NCBI GenBank assembly: GCA_002504435.1
Contig: DAQP01000036.1
Span: forward strand, 2,047 to 62,917
Direction of reading: 5' to 3'
DNA length: 60,871 bases
Source: Euryarchaeota archaeon UBA438
Lineage (GTDB): Archaea; Thermoplasmatota; Poseidoniia; Poseidoniales; Thalassarchaeaceae
The notes under the pieces are model-generated. The model did not search any database and was not told the origin of the DNA. It saw only the letters and a program-made list of their open reading frames with translations. Shown here one piece after another: positions 1 to 7,800 of the stretch. A program made the position numbers and the translations under genes. The stretch's first letter is position 1. Each line of letters starts with the position of its first letter.

Positions 1-3
1 TCA

Positions 4-813
4 TTACTGGTCCCCCCTCCTCTGGTGCTTCAACCTCAGTCTGAGAAGATTGCTCCTGCCCTCATAATGTCTGGAGAATCCGTACCTCAGCATAAGTCCA
101 CAGAAGACAATTACAATCACGACAGCCGCGAATCCAAGAAGTCCCAGCCAGTGGGCCCTCAATCCTGCTCCCATGTGGTGTAGGTCGATACTTTCCTCAG
201 CAGGGGCGGGTGGCTCAATGTCCCCATTCCCAGCGAACACAGTTCTTACCCCTCCGTCTTCGCCCTCGTCAATCATAGTGCTGAGTCTATTCCACCTGTC
301 TAGTTCTGAAGGAACGCCATCGCCATTGACTGAGTTGCCTGACAACCACAAGGAAACAACCCCGGTATCCGCGGAAGGGGCCGTCCATGAGATGTGCCAT
401 GTTCTATCAGGGGTTTGGGATCCAGGGTCGGTATGGGTGAGTGACTGCAGGTCATCTTCCCAGTTCTGTACCAAGTTCTCAAATCCCTCGGAGCCGCTTA
501 GGGATCCATCTGAGACCCTCATCGCAAATCCACCAGTGCCCGAATCAGGGTCAATATCCGGGCCCCCGACTATCTGGATCTTCATGTCATATCTTTCCCC
601 CGGCTCATACCTGTAAGGGACATCAGTCAGGATTAGCGTGACAGAGTTATCAGGTTCTGCAGCATGGCATGTGCAACCCGCTATCGCCACATCTCCGTCA
701 TTGTTTGCATCCCCTCCAACGCCTGTGTGGAAGGCCTGTACTCCACCTGCCAAGAGGAGACCGACGATGCCCATTACGAACAGCCTTCGGGAGCTTGTCA
801 GAGCGGACCTCAT
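4..813 (-). CDS. CxCH-motif surface protein, choice-anchor V-like
   Basis: A 269-residue membrane-anchored extracytoplasmic protein. The start is taken at 813 because a signal-like hydrophobic stretch (about residues 11-27) follows directly; an in-frame start at 843 would add ten unlikely residues. Just after the signal lies GCTCH (Cys47, Cys49, His50), then a beta-rich domain ending around SWTAP and SLWLSGNSVNGDG. One membrane segment follows at about 221-245, with a short basic tail. The same architecture and motifs occur in the protein at 43748-44800, so the two are paralogues. Choice-anchor V-type domains usually sit near a Cys-Cys-His site; whether this site carries heme or metal is inference. 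It is divergent from the TPR gene at 961. No enzyme function can be assigned. Confidence 0.7.
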   Translation of the reverse strand: MRSALTSSRRLFVMGIVGLLLAGGVQAFHTGVGGDANNDGDVAIAGCTCHAAEPDNSVTLILTDVPYRYEPGERYDMKIQIVGGPDIDPDSGTGGFAMRVSDGSLSGSEGFENLVQNWEDDLQSLTHTDPGSQTPDRTWHISWTAPSADTGVVSLWLSGNSVNGDGVPSELDRWNRLSTMIDEGEDGGVRTVFAGNGDIEPPAPAEESIDLHHMGAGLRAHWLGLLGFAAVVIVIVFCGLMLRYGFSRHYEGRSNLLRLRLKHQRRGDQ

Positions 814-875
814 GTTGAACCCCCAAAGGACGAGTTGTGCCACCTTAAACGAGGCTATTAAAGTTCCATACTGGA

Positions 876-887
876 GACTTGCAAGTC
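876..887. promoter_or_regulatory. 12-bp perfect palindrome in divergent promoter region
   Basis: GACTTGCAAGTC is fully self-complementary and sits in the 147-base gap between the divergent genes at 813 (minus) and 961 (plus). On the minus strand a TATA-like CTTTAATAG lies about 15-25 bases nearer the minus gene. The position suits a dimeric regulator site, but no regulator is identified and a 12-mer palindrome could be chance. Confidence 0.35.
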
Positions 888-960
888 ACTGTCGAAACTC
901 GTGTTTCATGACATCCCGGATACTCGCCAAACTAATACGCAAAGATAGTACAGCAGGGCC

Positions 961-1266
961 ATGGCGAACCCCAGTTGGCGTAACCTCTACCGACTCTCGG
1001 ATGCCCAAATCTCAAATCTTGATTCGGCCGAGGATAAGATGGAGATGATGGATATCTCCGGTGCAGAAGAAATACTACTCAGCATGCTTGATGAGGATCC
1101 AAGGTGCGTACCCGTTCTCAATATTCTGGGGCACATGAATGGAAGGCACCTTTCCGACTTCGAGGCGGCTATTGGATACTATGACAAGGTACTAGAGATA
1201 GAGCCCGATAACGCCTGGGCTAGAGACGAGAGAAGAAGATATCAGAGATATTTGTCTTATGACTAG
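961..1266 (+). CDS. Small TPR-repeat protein
   Basis: A 101-residue protein with about two tetratricopeptide-like helical pairs. The second is clear at residues 60-95, where a YYDKVLEIEPDNAWAR segment has the usual TPR spacing; the first covers ISGAEEILLSMLDEDPRCVPVLNIL. There is no signal or membrane segment, so it is probably a cytosolic protein-protein adaptor. It ends 28 bases before the ftsZ gene on the same strand, so the two may be co-transcribed. The partner is unknown. Confidence 0.65.
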   Translation: MANPSWRNLYRLSDAQISNLDSAEDKMEMMDISGAEEILLSMLDEDPRCVPVLNILGHMNGRHLSDFEAAIGYYDKVLEIEPDNAWARDERRRYQRYLSYD

Positions 1267-1294
1267 TACACACTAAACACTAGACATACATGGC

Positions 1295-2209
1295 ATGACC
1301 ATGGAAGAGGGCGCAATTCTGATCGTCGGTGTGGGCGGCGTTGGTTGCATTTGGGCCACACAGGCACACTCACGCTGTCAAGAACTATCAGAACTCCTCC
1401 TGATCGATGCAGACGAATCCTCATTCGAAGGAGCAAGTACCGCTAACTGTCTTTTTCTAGACGCAGGAGGGGAGGGCAAGGGTTCTGCTGCGCTCCCTAT
1501 GATGGCAACGCATAGGCTCAGGGAAGGCCTCGACTCAGTCATGCCACTCATCGAGAAAGCAGAAATTATGTTGATACTAACTGGATTGGGCGGGGGAATG
1601 GGGTCTGGGGCTTCTTCTGAAATCGCATCTGTCGCAAAAAATAGGGGCTGTCTGGTTCTATCGATAGCAGGGTTGCCATTCGCCGAACAGCCACTAAGGT
1701 GCTCAATCGCCAACGAGGCAATATCCAGTTTGGACTCCAATTCCCATGTGTGCATTAGGGTGAGCATGGAAAGACTTGCTTGGCAGGCCAGGCAGCGCAA
1801 GACGGATTGGATCACGGGTTCGGGGTGGATCGAGGAACTGATAGAAGGGCTGGTCACTACAATCGCGGAAGTAGGTACGATAAATCTCGATTTGATGGAT
1901 ATGCGCTCTATAATCGAGAAGCCAGGAAATGCAACCCTAATAGTCGGCACAGGCACTACAGAAATCCCCGGATCAGTAGTCGAAATGGCACGTAACTCAC
2001 CACTATCGGAGTTGGAAATACAAGGTGCCAAGGGCTGTCTCGTACAATTAGAAGGAGGTCCCGATATGACACTTTCACACCTGGATCAGATTACAGACGC
2101 ATTCGTTTCCTCTATGGACCCAGACTGCCAAGTGATAATGGGGGCAAGAACTAGTGACGACATGGTCGGCAGACTAAGGCTAGTTGCCGTTGTTAGTGGA
2201 CTAGGATGA
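1295..2209 (+). CDS. ftsZ: FtsZ-family tubulin-like GTPase, short divergent form
   Basis: A 304-residue FtsZ/tubulin superfamily GTPase. The N-terminal nucleotide loop is GVGGVG (residues 12-17), the tubulin signature is GGGMGSG (99-105), and the T7 catalytic loop is NLDLMD (197-202) with its acidic residues intact, so GTP hydrolysis on polymerisation is expected. The C-terminal domain follows FtsZ order (KGCLVQLEGG, then QVIMGARTSDDM). It is shorter than usual (about 350-400): the loop between strand 2 and helix H2 is reduced, and there is no disordered tail with a C-terminal conserved peptide. It could be the division FtsZ or a specialised paralogue. An ATG at 1301 is an alternative start. 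SepF is encoded at 34740-35129. Confidence 0.85.
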   Translation: MTMEEGAILIVGVGGVGCIWATQAHSRCQELSELLLIDADESSFEGASTANCLFLDAGGEGKGSAALPMMATHRLREGLDSVMPLIEKAEIMLILTGLGGGMGSGASSEIASVAKNRGCLVLSIAGLPFAEQPLRCSIANEAISSLDSNSHVCIRVSMERLAWQARQRKTDWITGSGWIEELIEGLVTTIAEVGTINLDLMDMRSIIEKPGNATLIVGTGTTEIPGSVVEMARNSPLSELEIQGAKGCLVQLEGGPDMTLSHLDQITDAFVSSMDPDCQVIMGARTSDDMVGRLRLVAVVSGLG

Positions 2210-2256
2210 ACAGTAACACCCCATCAATCGTTAAGTGAATACCTCTTCCGGCAAAC

Positions 2257-2568
2257 GTGAGTAAGCAAGGCAAGGTCTCCAGGGGCAAACAGAGGTGGGT
2301 AGGTTTCCAAATCGAAAACCCTCATCCACAAAGGAAGTCGGTCGAGTCGCTTCTAGAGGACTTGCTTGGGGGGATGAGATGGAGGCTCTTCGACTCTGTA
2401 ACTTCAGAAAAAAATACACTCTGCATACTGCGGGTAAGTTTGTCAGATTGCGATGAAGCCGTATCTATTCTGAATTCATCCGATCAAATCTCTACACTGA
2501 CAAAGTCTGGGAAAATTCGTCTCGTCAGGAAAAGGCTAGAGATTGAAAAGCCCACTAGGAACCGGTAG
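2257..2568 (+). CDS. Probable RNase P protein component 2 (Pop5/Rpp14-like)
   Basis: A 103-residue basic protein starting at GTG. The opening (RGKQRWVGFQIENPHPQ) resembles the archaeal Pop5 start, where a basic run leads into a first strand of the type RYxAFEI. The later CILRVSLSDCDEAVSIL and the basic end KIRLVRKRL match the family's strand-helix-strand ending. Pop5 binds the RNase P RNA with Rpp30 for 5' maturation of tRNA. It is slightly shorter than typical archaeal Pop5 (about 110-140 residues). The assignment rests on short motifs and is tentative. Its last 14 bases overlap the convergent fusion gene at 2555-3943. Confidence 0.5.
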   Translation: MSKQGKVSRGKQRWVGFQIENPHPQRKSVESLLEDLLGGMRWRLFDSVTSEKNTLCILRVSLSDCDEAVSILNSSDQISTLTKSGKIRLVRKRLEIEKPTRNR

Positions 2569-3943
2569 GGAAGAACCACTCTACCGTATCCAAATCAGTA
2601 ACGATTGACACATCCCCCTCTCGTTCAAGAATTAATCCGCCACCTATGTCCAGCCCCACGACTCGTGCCTCGTTCCCTGAGAAGGAGGGAAAGGCCCCTT
2701 CCGAAAGAGATAATGAAATCCCCCTCCAGGAGAGGTCAAGTAGGGCCTCTGAGCTGACGCTCGGCAGCCCCGGAACTACTTCCAATATTCCCGAAATGGA
2801 AGAATCAACGCTGCCGAATACAACATCCGCGGACACAGCCCCTAGAGTTTCTGACCATCCCGAAACCAGGTCTTCGGAAATCATCCTAGGGGACGAGTTA
2901 ATCCCGACGCCTACTCGAATGCCCAACTCATTACTGGAAGACTCCACCATTATTCCTCCCAATTTCATTCCCTGCCTGTCAATGAGATCGTTCGGCCACT
3001 TCGTCCTGCAACCGATAATGTTGGCTACAGCGGCCCCCACAGATGTCTGGATTAGCCCGGGAAAAACACCCCTCTCGTCTTCAACCACCACTCTCCAAGT
3101 TGCCGTAATGTCGCCATCTCGTGACTCCCACTTCGACTCACCCCTTCCTCGCCCAGAGTACTGCCTCCTCGATCTAATCCTCTGCCAACCATCCTCCGGC
3201 AGCGACTGGGATTCCGTCATCGTAGAATTGCATTCATCAACAATAACAGGGGATAAGCCCAAACCTGGCCTCCAGAAGGCAACAGCCTCAATTTTCTCAT
3301 CACCCATCCTTAGGCTCTTTATCACCCTGGATGACCAACCTTCCCTCATCCAATCTTCCTTATTGCTGGGACTTTTCGGGTCGCACCTCATTAATAGTAA
3401 AACAATTAATCCATCTTCATTACAACCGCAAACATGACTCATAAGTTCGGCCGACCAACCGCCATTCGGTATATCAGTCATCGAGGCCTCTTCAATCGGC
3501 TCAAGCTGTAGGGCTCCGTCGTCAAGGGGATTCAGATAAGGAAGGTTCCAAACGATTAGCCCTGTCCCCTTGGGAATTTTCCAACCAGGCTCACCCACTC
3601 CTCCCTCGTTAACTGTAACTCTGTTCGAGTGTCCAGATTCTTCGACATTCGATCTCGAAGCCGCAACTGCGTATGGATTCACGTCAAAGGCGAATACGTC
3701 CCATCCGTTCTCAGCAAGAAGTATGGAGAGGGCACCCGATCCACATCCTACCTCAACTGCTGTAGAGGGCTCTAAATCTAGAGCCATAATGGCATCTGCC
3801 AGTATTCTGGTATCCTCTCTGGGAGGATATACAGTCGCAGGAACGACCAGGCTCCAAGGGCCAAGCCCACAGACAGAAAAATCAAGAGTTCTGTGAGGAA
3901 TTATGGAATCATCAAATGGGCCCGAATTTTCCACCTCTCTCAC
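2555..3943 (-). CDS. HemK/Mtq2-type methyltransferase fused to biotin-protein ligase
   Basis: A 462-residue fusion starting at GTG. Residues 1-225 form a class I SAM methyltransferase of the HemK/Mtq2 type: VYPPREDT (39-45), SAM loop VEVGCGSG (63-70) and NLPY (133-136) in place of NPPY, the site that holds the amide of a substrate glutamine. Residues 232-462 form a biotin-protein ligase: ECNSTMTES (237-245), GRGRGESKW (264-272), KWPNDL (315-320), GMKLGGIMVE (325-334), VGVGIN (344-349) and a C-terminal SH3-like part. There is no N-terminal HTH, so it should not act as a bio repressor. The methyltransferase probably modifies a release factor; the ligase biotinylates a carboxylase or decarboxylase carrier. 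Both halves retain key residues, so this is a true fusion rather than decay. Confidence 0.85.
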   Translation of the reverse strand: MREVENSGPFDDSIIPHRTLDFSVCGLGPWSLVVPATVYPPREDTRILADAIMALDLEPSTAVEVGCGSGALSILLAENGWDVFAFDVNPYAVAASRSNVEESGHSNRVTVNEGGVGEPGWKIPKGTGLIVWNLPYLNPLDDGALQLEPIEEASMTDIPNGGWSAELMSHVCGCNEDGLIVLLLMRCDPKSPSNKEDWMREGWSSRVIKSLRMGDEKIEAVAFWRPGLGLSPVIVDECNSTMTESQSLPEDGWQRIRSRRQYSGRGRGESKWESRDGDITATWRVVVEDERGVFPGLIQTSVGAAVANIIGCRTKWPNDLIDRQGMKLGGIMVESSSNELGIRVGVGINSSPRMISEDLVSGWSETLGAVSADVVFGSVDSSISGILEVVPGLPSVSSEALLDLSWRGISLSLSEGAFPSFSGNEARVVGLDIGGGLILEREGDVSIVTDLDTVEWFFPTGS

Positions 3944-4006
3944 CTAATTTCCACAAACCTTTATGCCCGCAAGCCCGAACTAGCGTCTGCCTCCCAACCC
4001 CCCTAG

Positions 4007-4075
4007 GGTGGCTCAGCCGGTCACGGGCTAGCAGTGCCTTTGCCGGTAGGTTCAAAAATACCCCTACGGTCCGCC
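4007..4075 (+). other. tRNA-like structured element, possible small RNA or tRNA relic
   Basis: This 69-base stretch can form a closing stem GGTGG (4007-4011) with CCGCC (4071-4075). It has a D-arm-like hairpin with GCTC 4011-4014 against GGGC 4025-4028 and a loop holding AG and GG as in tRNA; this shares base 4011 with the closing stem, so the two cannot both form completely. A strong hairpin pairs CCGGTAGG (4043-4050) with CCTACGG (4063-4069) around a loop starting TTCAAAA. A TTTATG element at 3960-3965 could be its promoter. No valid anticodon arm can be folded, so it is not called a tRNA. It may equally be only the promoter and leader region of tRNA-Lys. Confidence 0.3.
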
Positions 4076-4095
4076 AATAGCCCAGCATCAGCCAT

Positions 4096-4169
4096 GGGCC
4101 TGTAGCTTAGTCAGGTAGAGCACCGGGCTTTTAACCCGGTGGCCGGGGGTTCGAATCCCCCCGGGCCCT
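4096..4169 (+). tRNA. tRNA-Lys (anticodon TTT)
   Basis: A full cloverleaf: acceptor GGGCCTG (4096-4102) with CGGGCCC (4162-4168), D-stem GCTT/GAGC, anticodon stem CCGGG/CCCGG with loop CTTTTAA giving TTT, and T-arm GGGGG-TTCGAAT-CCCCC (4145-4161). No intron and no encoded CCA. The discriminator position is T, unusual because it is generally a purine in tRNA-Lys. A TATA-like CAAAAATA lies at about 4053-4060. The gene ends 44 bases before rpoH with no clear promoter between, so the tRNA and the RNA polymerase operon may share a transcript. Confidence 0.95.
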
Positions 4170-4213
4170 CTCCTGAACGAAGCACTGGCCCCTGATTTTG
4201 CTGGCGAGGGGGA

Positions 4214-4837
4214 ATGCGAGTGGCGGTCAAAAGCTCAACTAAAAAGAGACTAATTGAACTGGGCGTCTCCGAGGAGCACGCGCACAAACTAGCTGACGAT
4301 GCAAATATGGATGCAATCAAGAGGATGACCGTTGAAGAGGTCGCCAAGAAGACCGATTTGGAAACGGGTTCCTCCGAGATTGACAACATCATGGGGATCA
4401 TCAGGGAGCAAGCTGCATCCAGGAGAAGGAGCAGGACTGGAAGAGTCACCATTTCCAGAAGCGCTCTTCTAGATGAAGACATACCTATGGGCGATGACAG
4501 ATTCAATGTCCTAAATCATCAACTCGTACCTCATCATGATCTGGTTCCAGAGGAGGACGAGGAAACCATACTCTCACCCTGGGGCATGATAGAAAAGGAC
4601 AATGACGGAAACACTCGTCTCGCCAGAGAACTACTTCCGAAGATCCTAATCACCGATCCAGCCGTTCAGGCCATCAAGGAAATTGAGGAAGAGAAGAGGC
4701 GGATCGAGATCGAGGAAGGTACCAGGGAAGATGACTACCCTGCCGGTTGGCTGAGGAACAGAGTGGTCAAGGTAGTAAGGTACAGCAGGTCAGCGGGCGC
4801 CAGCACCGCTTACCGACTAATCGTAGAGAGCAACTGA
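4214..4837 (+). CDS. rpoH: RNA polymerase subunit H (Rpb5-like) with N-terminal HhH domain
   Basis: A 207-residue protein, well over twice the usual archaeal RpoH (about 80). The Rpb5 C-terminal domain begins near residue 95 (FNVLNHQLVPHHDLVP), continues through LLPKILITDPAVQAI and ends GWLRNRVVKVVRYSRSAG...YRLIVE. An acidic helical insertion of about 30 residues separates the last two blocks. The N-terminal 75 residues (KSSTKKRLIELGVSEEHAHKL onward) are not part of RpoH elsewhere. They match the N-terminus of RpoA'' at 11653 and resemble the RadA-type helix-hairpin-helix DNA-binding fold. RpoH sits in the jaw next to downstream DNA. It is first in the rpoH-B-A1-A2-rpl30e operon. Confidence 0.93.
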   Translation: MRVAVKSSTKKRLIELGVSEEHAHKLADDANMDAIKRMTVEEVAKKTDLETGSSEIDNIMGIIREQAASRRRSRTGRVTISRSALLDEDIPMGDDRFNVLNHQLVPHHDLVPEEDEETILSPWGMIEKDNDGNTRLARELLPKILITDPAVQAIKEIEEEKRRIEIEEGTREDDYPAGWLRNRVVKVVRYSRSAGASTAYRLIVESN

Positions 4838-4842
4838 GGTGA
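4836..4842 (+). promoter_or_regulatory. Shine-Dalgarno site deciding the rpoB GTG start
   Basis: GAGGTGA overlaps the rpoH stop codon and ends five bases before GTG 4848. It complements the conserved CACCTCC near the 3' end of archaeal 16S rRNA, so it supports the GTG as the rpoB start and suggests coupled translation. Confidence 0.6.
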
Positions 4843-4847
4843 AGTAG

Positions 4848-7800
4848 GTGAAGCAAATAGTAGAGAGTTATTTCGCGCATAGAAGCATGGTTAACCATCA
4901 ATTGGCATCCTACAATGACTGCGTCCCGGGGGATGGAAGAACCAGCAGGATGGAGAAGATTGTCAGAAGCATCAGGATAGGAAGCGACGACCCCCTTGTG
5001 GAGGTCCCCGGAGGGGAAGATGCAGGGGGCATGATCAAGCTCGACGTCCTTGACAAGGAGATATTCATCAGGATGAAAGGAATCAGGCTTGGGGCACCCA
5101 CAGTAAGAGAGGCTAATGGCGCAGAGCATCCGGCAACTCCTTTGGAATGCAGACTCAGGAAGCTAACATATTTCTCACCTATCTACATGGACTTCAGAAT
5201 TTACAGAGACGACCTTCCCACAACCGATGGCGCCGACCTGGGTTTCATTGAGGAGGAAGGGGTCCACATTGGAAACCTGCCGATCATGGTCCGCTCAGCC
5301 AGGTGCAACCTTCACCCAGACCACATCGCCGGCACTCAGGAGAAGTCCAGAAAGCTATCGCCAACGACAATACCCGAAGATGCAGACACCCTGAAGAAAC
5401 TTCTGAGGAAGGCCGGAGAGGACCCCCTGGACCCAGGAGGATACTTCATCATCAACGGAACAGAGAGGGTCCTAATTTCTATGGAGGACCTAGCTCCCAA
5501 TCGAGTAACCGTGGAGAAGAACAAGAAGTACGCTCACGAGACAGAAGTGGCTAAGATATTCTCACAGAAGGATGGCGTAAGGAAGCCAATAAACGTCGAG
5601 AAGCGAAGAGATGGGATGTTGATGGTTAAGATCCCAAGTGCTGGGACAACTGCAATACCAGTAGTTCTTCTGATGAGGGCCCTAGGGATGGAGAACGATA
5701 GGGATATTTTCTCAGCCATAGCTGGGCCAGTGGAGGCAATGAAGTACACAGTTGCCAACCTAAATGACGTCAAAGACAATCCCGAATACGGAGTCGACAA
5801 CACAGAGGAGGCAATGGCGTGGCTGGAGAAGAAATTCGCTGCAGGGCAGCAGAAGGAATACAGAGAGTCACGTATACAGAATCTACTCGACAAGGAACTC
5901 CTTCCCCACTTGGGTTCTGACGATGAGGTCAGAACCAAGAAGGCAATTTTCCTAGGTAGGATAGTACGCCAAGTACTTGAGATGGCAATCACAAATAGGG
6001 ACCCAAATGACAAGGATCACTATGCCAACAAGAGGGTCCGCCTAGCAGGGGACCTGATGGAGGATTTGTTCAGGGTCGGTGTCCAGGGGCTCGCGAGGGA
6101 CCTCAAGTACCAACTCGAAAGGCATCACAACAGAAAGAGGGAGCTCAAAATCAACTCCTGCCTAAGGCCCGATGTACTTACCTCCAAGATCATGCACGCA
6201 CTCGCCACAGGTAACTGGGTAGGCGGAAGGTCAGGAGTCAGCCAACTCCTTGACAGGACGACGTATCTGGCATCTCTTTCCCATATGCGAAGGGTGACAA
6301 GCCCCCTCGTCAGGAGCCAACCCCACTTCGAGGCACGAGACCTCCATCCCACTCACTGGGGTAGACTATGTCCCAATGAAACCCCAGAAGGACAAAACTG
6401 CGGCCTTGTTAAGAACGCAGCCCAGATGATAGATGTTTCAGAGGAGGTGGCCGAGGAAGATGTCAAGGAACTACTGGTTGAGGCAGGTGTAAACCCTAAT
6501 CCAGAGGGTTGGGCGGATGGCTCAAGAATCCACGTCAACGGGGACATCTTCGGCCTCCACAAGAGGCCGAACAAGCTCGTCTCACAGTTCAAGCGCCGAC
6601 GCCGTTCTGGCAGGATAAGGCCAGAGGTCAGCATCAGGCACGACACGGAAAACAGGGACGTCTACATCAACACTGACAGGGGTAGGATCATGCGCCCCCT
6701 CCTAGTTCTCGAGGATGGTACATTGACACTTTCCAAGTTCCACCTAGAGGGACTAGAATCAGGAGAAATAAACTTCTCAGATTTGGTATCTTCTGGAGTT
6801 ATAGAGTGGGTTGACGCTGAAGAGGAGGAAGACCTCCTGATAGCACCAAGGCCATTCGATCTCCCAGAAGTTTCTCCCAAGAACAAACGCCCAATTGACC
6901 CCTCTATGGTTAAGTGGCTGAATCTCGGGGACGAGGAGATTTCCAAGGCAAGGCTTTCAGTCGATGTCAAAATGCCTGACGGTTCGACTGTAACTGAGAA
7001 GTTCTCCCTCCCCCTCAATTACCACCAAGACAACATCGATGACCTCAGGAAGCAAGAGAAGAAGGGCAACACAGTATTGGTTTACACGCACGTAGAAATA
7101 GATCCACAACTAATCCTAGGTGTCTGCGCTGCTCTCGTCCCATATCCCGAGCACAACTCCACTCCGAGAGTCACTGGAGGGACTGCAATGGTCAAGCAGA
7201 GCCTTGGCCTCCCAAGCGCGAACTACCGCCTAAGGCCAGACACAAGAGCACATGTGATGCATTATCCACAGAAGTCTCTAGTCGGCACTCGTGCAATGGA
7301 CACTACTAACTTCAACAGCAGACCGGGAGGTCAGAACCTAGTGGTCGCTATCATGAGTCACCACGGTTACAATATGCAGGACGCTGTCGTGATGAACAAG
7401 GCATCGATAGAGAGAGCACTAGGGAGATCGACTTTCATTCGAACATACAATGCCGAGAATCGCAGATTCCCCGGTGGTCAGGAAGAAAGGATAGAGGTCC
7501 CCGGAACTGGTCTCGACGAGATCAAGGGGATGAAGTCCTTCGACAGCTACTCGCACTTGGAGAGGGACGGCCTACCCGTGCCCGAGGAGTTCCTCACAAG
7601 CGGGGGCTCAGATGCAGCAGTCCTAGTTGGGAAGACAAGCCCTCCGAGATTCCTTGAGGAAGCACACGGCGCGTTCCTACAAGCACAGGAAAGAAGGGAG
7701 TCATCCATGATGGTCCGCCATGGGGAGCATGGATGGGTCGACAACGTGTTCGTCACTGAATCTCTGGACTCTGGAAGGCTAGTGAGGATTACCCTGAGGA

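Noticed and set aside
133..136. NLPY in the HemK-like domain (residues 133-136) as a broken catalytic motif
   Set aside because: The Asn and the Pro-Tyr that shape the substrate amide site remain and variation at the second position occurs in this superfamily, so I treat it as active. Coordinates here are residue positions in the protein at 2555-3943.
1378..2031. Long open frame antisense to ftsZ
   Set aside because: It is the reverse frame of a clear FtsZ with no recognisable domain, as expected from codon bias in a GC-balanced gene.
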